64,000 nucleotides of DNA from Davidsoniella eucalypti (Eukaryota > Ascomycota > Sordariomycetes > Microascales > Ceratocystidaceae), in assembly GCA_004009845.1 (NCBI GenBank), contig RMBW01000015.1, positions 1 to 64,000 on the forward strand. Reading direction: 5' to 3'. The notes beneath the pieces are model-generated. The model saw only the letters and a program-made list of their open reading frames with translations, made no database searches and was not told the origin of the DNA. Shown in pieces: positions 59,301-64,000 of this stretch (the first letter of the stretch is position 1; every line of letters begins with the position of its first letter). The position numbers were made by a program, and so were the translations under genes.

Positions 59301-61395
59301 TAAATCCTATCAGCTGGGCCTGTCGTAGTAGGATGTTAAACTGTATCACTAACCATAAGCATAGCCGTCCATCAATAGCCTCGTCATAAACTTGCACATG
59401 TAGTAGCATTCATGTATAAGTCGTAAAGTCTAGACTGTGAACTCCAATGTATTTTCTCGGAGAATTAGGCCTTGATCCCATGTGTCAATACCAATAAATC
59501 CAAAGACAAGGCTTGTGACATTGTCCTGGGTGCTTTTTATCTTCATATTGACTATGAAGTATTATGGCAACCCTCCTTCACTTCATAAAATATGTTATAT
59601 GGTTTATGGTTACAGGACGGTCAATTCTGCTCAAGACAGATATATGTCACGAACCATGCCAGTTTACATCATGCAGGTTTCATACGACAATGAGACGTTC
59701 AAGATACGGCTTGGCCTTTCGATGTCAGTTCTATGTCATTTAAAAATGTGTTCGAGCTCAAGAACAGGGTCCTTTGTCCCATTATAATGTATTCTTGGCC
59801 CCTCTATACAATGTGACCGGAAGGAAATTCCGTAGTCAATTTCAGAGGATAAGATGTGTCATGTAACAATCCCGTGTATAATTGCTCATACCGGAGCTTG
59901 GTATAATGGTCCATAGCAAAAGCTTCTACCAATCAGCAATCTAGAAATGCAGTATTCATCGTTTATATCCATATACGAGTTCAGATCGGTGGTTACAGTG
60001 TATAATATTAATCGTCAGATATTACCCGATGTTCAAGATATACCGCAAATAGCGAGATCATTATCAATCTAACCTCAAAGCGCATACATAATTATCCGGC
60101 ATGTACACGTATCGTATACCTACATAGTTACAGCATGAAAAAAACGTAGGCCTAGTTAGTTACTGATGACTAACATTACGTATGGACTATTCTAGAAACA
60201 AGCAAGAAAAAATAAGATAAATTTTGGAACTGCCGAAATAGACCTCATGTGTCCTTACGTGCGAAAGGAGGAAGAAGGAAAAAAGAGAAAAAAAAAACCA
60301 GGTTCAAAGAAAAGGTCGGAGATTTGTTCCCAATTGGCTACTTTACAAGGACTACAGATTTCTCGCTGTTTTCTCATGTTCCATATGCTGTAAAGATTGC
60401 GTACTATGGAGTGCATAGCTAGGATCTGTTTCCAACGGTACAGGTACGTCTGTATATTTCCTGTATGTTGAAACTTGTTGGAACATCGTTGATTATTGTA
60501 CACCATAATCGTGGGTCATACACCCGAAGCCAAGGGACTGAAGATATTAAGGGATAACGAAAACCCCACTAACTTGCCACTACCTCTGAAGTCTGTTTTC
60601 AAGATCCATTCGTAGACCGGTATGAACATATCATATCTAGACATAGCAGTGCATGTAGTAATAACTCACAATAATGATAACTAGATATTGAAGAATATAT
60701 GTAAGGGCTTCTATATGTTGTGCACAGACTGGTGATCATCCGTGCATAGCATCATAGACGGTGTCTTATCACACCCTCACTTGGGCACTTTCATACTTCG
60801 AGTACTTAAAGCTCAATAATCATACAATTAGCTGTTAGCAGGTTTATCTTCTGCTCCTCTTCTTGTAGACGTATGATAGTACGCATGAAAAATGCCTGCT
60901 TGTTGCCAATAGTGCTACTGTTAGCTTGGACGTTTTAATCGTCATATGCTTGAACGTTATGAAAGGTCCGAGAGCCAATAGAAACTAGCAACTGTAACTA
61001 ATTACGTGGTGTTCTACTTTTATATATTTCAATTCATGAAGGCGGGACCGACAGGGCTGGTGTTTAGCCGTCTTTCGACAAAAGTCCTTTACATCAGCGA
61101 CAGACAATTACCAAGACATCCCGTCCAATTTAGCCTATATTTAATGTGCTTAGAGAGAAGAGAACTGTTTGGTGGGACTGTGTAACTAATAGTAATATTT
61201 TCTTAGGAAGGAAGTACAGGCAACGACAATTAAGTGCTTGGGTTAATAACCCTTGTTACAAGTTGAACATTATAAATACAGTCTTGCCTCTTTCCCGGCT
61301 TCGCACCAACAGACACCACTCGGGGCCGGCTATAGGAGGAGTACACCGGCTGGTGGACATCCTCCGCCCCGAAAACTCACAAGGACCAAGCAACC

Positions 61396-61912
61396 CTCAA
61401 GATCTTTGAACTGTCCCACTCAAAGAAGACACTAGGCCGGCTGCTGGCCGCCCGATCACACCACGGAGATTTCGTGTACTACCACCTTCACCTACACCAT
61501 GCAAACTTTACAGGGAAAAAGAAGGACCCACTACACTTCTTCTTCTGCCGGAAGGGCTGTCGAAGGTTTTTCCACAAAGACCGTTTCACATCACCATAGA
61601 ACCACAACAAGGGGTCCTTGATTTCTGCAAATTCATCAAGGAAACACACTTCTTTGTAGACATATGCCCTAACCTTTAGGAGGACTAAGGGGGGAAGTTT
61701 AGCCATGTTAGCGCTGCTCCTGCCCCGTCCGACCTCCTCATCTGATATCTTTGATCTTTTGCATTGCTCGTTTCTGTTTTTCTTTTGTCATTTTCCGGAC
61801 CTCGATTAGAAGGGGTTTTCGAGGACCATTAGGGTCCCTCGACGTCTAACGATCCACTAGGGTCGGATCCACGTGATCCACATAAAGACGTAAAATAATA
61901 AATAAATAAATA
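61396..61912 (+). mobile_element. Decayed 3' end of a Tad1-like LINE retrotransposon
   Basis: The plus strand encodes the extreme C-terminus of a reverse transcriptase/RNase H polyprotein typical of fungal Tad1-clade LINEs. At 61421-61599 the frame reads KKTLGRLLAARSHHGDF and later DPLHFFFCRK before a TAG. A second frame from 61611 to 61679 continues the family ending as FCKFIKETHFFVDICPNL and stops at TAG. The expected CxCG cysteine pair between the two blocks is missing (only ANFTGKKKD is left), and the coding sequence is broken by a stop and a frame change, so the copy is inactive. The roughly 210 bases after the last stop are a 3' UTR ending in a TAAA/TAAATA-rich tail at 61891-61912, characteristic of LINE insertion ends. 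The 5' part of the element is absent; coding similarity fades above about 61396, consistent with 5' truncation. Confidence 0.72.
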
Positions 61913-63605
61913 CAGTCACATACAGATGTCAATAACTAGGCTAACAATGATTGGTAATTTACCTGATCCCATCCAAGGTCGTTCTTGTGGCGATGTCAAG
62001 AACAAACCAGGTATGTCGATAATCCTAGTGATATCCCCACATGCCGCAAGCGCTAATTTAGATGGCTTGACAACGTCTCAGCATCTGGCCACCTAGAGCC
62101 TAGACAAGCAAGTTTTCCGTCACCTGAAAGCGCAGTCTCCAGTCCGGCGCAGCGTCCGCTTTTCTCATCACACCCTCTTTGCTAAAGTCCGCTAAAATCC
62201 GCTGTTGTAGGTTCGTAATGGACTGCGATTCCGTCGACAAAGAATACGCGTTCAAGCCGCATGGTGGCCCGTGGTCCTGCAAAACCCCTCCTCGTCTTGT
62301 TTGTCTACGCATCACGACCCTTGCAACACCCATATGTTGCAGTAAATACAAGAAGCCTCGTTTACGAGCTTCCATTGTTCTATCTGGCGCAGCGAGTGTT
62401 GCTTTGGTCTTCTATAATAACTATCTACATTGGTGGCATCCCCACCACGCTGCAACTTTGCAACGACGCTTGGGACCAGGCATTGCCAAATATCATACAC
62501 AACTTGCGTGTCACAGAGCACGCCATTGCGATGTTCTTCGCCATGGCAACCATATTTCAGCCGTGACAGCTCTGTCAAGTTGAAGTAGTCATACGGCGCA
62601 GCTTATAGGTACATGCAAGGGAATGATTGCCGCACAATTTGCTAAATCTTCGCAAATGCTCATTTATAACAGGCTCTCAGAACACCTAAGGGAATGGGAA
62701 TGTCTCTTTGACCTGTCTGTTCTTGACTCGTTTGTCTAACCTGTCTATTTACCCTGAAACTTCATCAATCTTCCATAAGAAGAATTTCTCGTACGAAAGC
62801 TGCACTGACTTTAAAATTCTTCTGGAAAACGAATAGCCAACCCTTGGCTCACATCCTTTTCTATAAAGCGAACAATCATGGCCTTCTAGGCAAAAAAAAA
62901 AAAGATATCGATGTGCGATTCTTTCAGTTATCGTACTTGTGCCCCTGGGTCACCGGTAGACTTTGACTTTTACAGACAGTGGCTCGGTGGTCAGATGCTG
63001 ATAATATTAACATATAAGGGGATATCAAGGCATGGTTTTGGTTCAATGGCTACCACCACCATGATTACTACAATATCTATGGCGGAAAGCTGGCTGAGTA
63101 GTCTATTCGGAAATTTCGATCTCCCTGCGGATGATATCAAACAGAAGCTTACTCATTACTAACAGTAACTGTTAAGTCAAATATATTGCATATTATTGAG
63201 ATGTTCTTTATACTCATTTGACTTTATTAGTGAGCTGGTCAACGCTTCGTAGTAGCCGTCCTCGTTTATAAACCTCTTCACATATGATATTGACCTTTAC
63301 CGTCTTCGTCTACGAGCTTCCTCCTTATATTTTAAAATTATTAGCATATCGTTTTTACTAGTACACTATACACTACATTAGAACATGCCATGACCTCTTG
63401 AGACTGCCAAAGTAGACAAAACGACGAGGTTTAGGAATTCCGAACATTATATGGTTTGTTTCCAATGCCTTGATAGCAATCCTTCTCGAACTTGGGAGCT
63501 ATTGAGGTGGTAATGCACGCTTTTAAGTCGATCTGGCTGCTAAGACTTTACGCGTTGTTAAGACGGGCACTAACAATATATCTGTAGTTACTACCACATT
63601 GAATT
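61913..63605. other. Region between LINE and SINE remnants; GC-richer segment, no assigned gene
   Basis: The segment 62090-62580 has visibly higher GC content than its flanks and is open in several overlapping frames on both strands (plus 62179-62583 and 62261-62566; minus 62100-62375 and 62312-62578). The 62261 frame reads as partly hydrophobic (LVYELPLFYLAQRVLLW). This may be a decayed gene or a fragment of a transposon, but I recognise no family. A further 83-codon frame, 62911-63162 (plus), begins MCDSFSYRTCAPG and ends with a plausible amphipathic tail; it also matches nothing I know. Confidence 0.3.
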
Positions 63606-63890
63606 ACCCCCATGGCGTAGTGGTTATACGCCTGGTCGATCTCGCAAGAGATAGTTGGTTCGAATCCAGCTGGGGCAAAACTACTACTGAAGTCTACCCT
63701 ATGCTTATGGTAGTGTGTCTGAGGGTTTGGCAGCCCCTCCACTCACGAAGTTCTGCAGAAGGTAGATGCCAGGTAGTAACCATACTGTTCTAAGAGGGTT
63801 TATAGTACAAGGGGCTACAAAATGCTCGGAGGTTTTGAGGCAGGTTCCCGATGAGGTGGTTTTTCCCGGAAAGGATTAGAAGTTGAAATG
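63606..63890 (+). mobile_element. tRNA-derived SINE-like element
   Basis: The first 72 bases have tRNA length and contain perfect internal RNA polymerase III promoter boxes: A box TGGCGTAGTGG (63613-63623) and B box GGTTCGAATCC (63657-63667). The D stem (GCGT/ACGC), T stem (GTTGG/CCAGC) and five of seven acceptor pairs form. The anticodon arm is lost: instead there is a perfect hairpin ATCTC-GCAA-GAGAT (63639-63652), and position 33 is not T. So this is not a working tRNA but a tRNA-derived head followed by an unrelated body, the architecture of fungal SINEs. The right end is uncertain; 63890 is approximate, and no tail or target-site duplication was identified within the window. Confidence 0.6.
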
Positions 63891-64000
63891 CGCAGGAATA
63901 GCATATAACGAAACCATAACAAATGTTCTGTATCTCAGTGGCCTGTCACTGTTGAGAAGTAGGCTGTCATTCACCTTACATTGTATACTAGTATTAGTTC

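Larger units (their letters stand above)
53866..61395. other. Gene desert of 7.5 kb; no supported gene
   Basis: AT-rich DNA with no recognised gene on either strand. It contains a C12 run (55397-55408), a 10-bp inverted repeat (55543-55576, listed separately), a short TA repeat (56341-56356) and pyrimidine-rich patches at 57100-57310. Open frames of 60-100 codons, including 59482-59787 (plus), were read and do not resemble known proteins. Confidence 0.45.

Noticed and set aside
63606..63677. A functional tRNA gene
   Set aside because: A and B boxes are perfect, but the anticodon stem does not form, position 33 is not T and two acceptor pairs fail. A SINE head fits better.

Overview
The window reads as nuclear DNA of a filamentous ascomycete (Pezizomycotina, probably a Sordariomycete; no species can be assigned). 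The support is short introns of about 50-170 nt with GTANGT donors and CTAAC/CTGAC-like branch sites, fungal-specific gene families (ML/TRP-like membrane protein, Yox1-type homeobox, secreted cyanovirin-N homologue, fungal PhoD-like phosphatase), and a gene-poor, AT-rich background with no operons.

Ten genes can be supported. From left to right: a homeobox transcription factor (minus, 1167-3091); a gene desert of about 14 kb with one strongly pyrimidine-rich block (12.1-14.4 kb); then a compact housekeeping cluster of the Ran GTPase (minus, 17377-18482), the proteasome assembly chaperone Nas2/PSMD9 (minus, 19660-20547), a divergently transcribed PWI/SR splicing factor (plus, 21256-22735) and a MutL homologue of the MLH2 type (plus, 23324-26110). 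After 3.7 kb of mostly non-coding DNA come a large ML/TRP-like multispanning membrane protein (plus, 29809-33201), mitochondrial delta-1-pyrroline-5-carboxylate dehydrogenase (minus, 33987-35810) and a PhoD-like metallophosphatase (minus, 36951-39640).

The right 24 kb is accessory in character. It holds a four-exon secreted cyanovirin-N-homology (CVNH) protein (plus, 42139-42824) and a tiny cysteine-rich 54-residue gene with an intron in its 5' leader (minus, 53367-53531). It also has a decayed 3' end of a Tad1-like LINE retrotransposon ending in a TAAA-rich tail (about 61400-61912), an odd GC-richer segment (62.1-62.6 kb), and a tRNA-derived SINE-like element at the right edge (from 63606).

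The genes do not form a pathway. The housekeeping genes cover nuclear transport (Ran), proteasome base assembly (Nas2), pre-mRNA splicing (PWI/SR) and mismatch repair (MLH2). P5CDH completes proline degradation. The CVNH and 54-residue genes are the most interesting accessory genes, because both are small, easy for gene finders to miss, and isolated in gene-poor DNA. No operon, CRISPR array, rRNA or intact tRNA gene was seen. Exon boundaries were derived by hand from splice-site sequence and reading-frame continuity.
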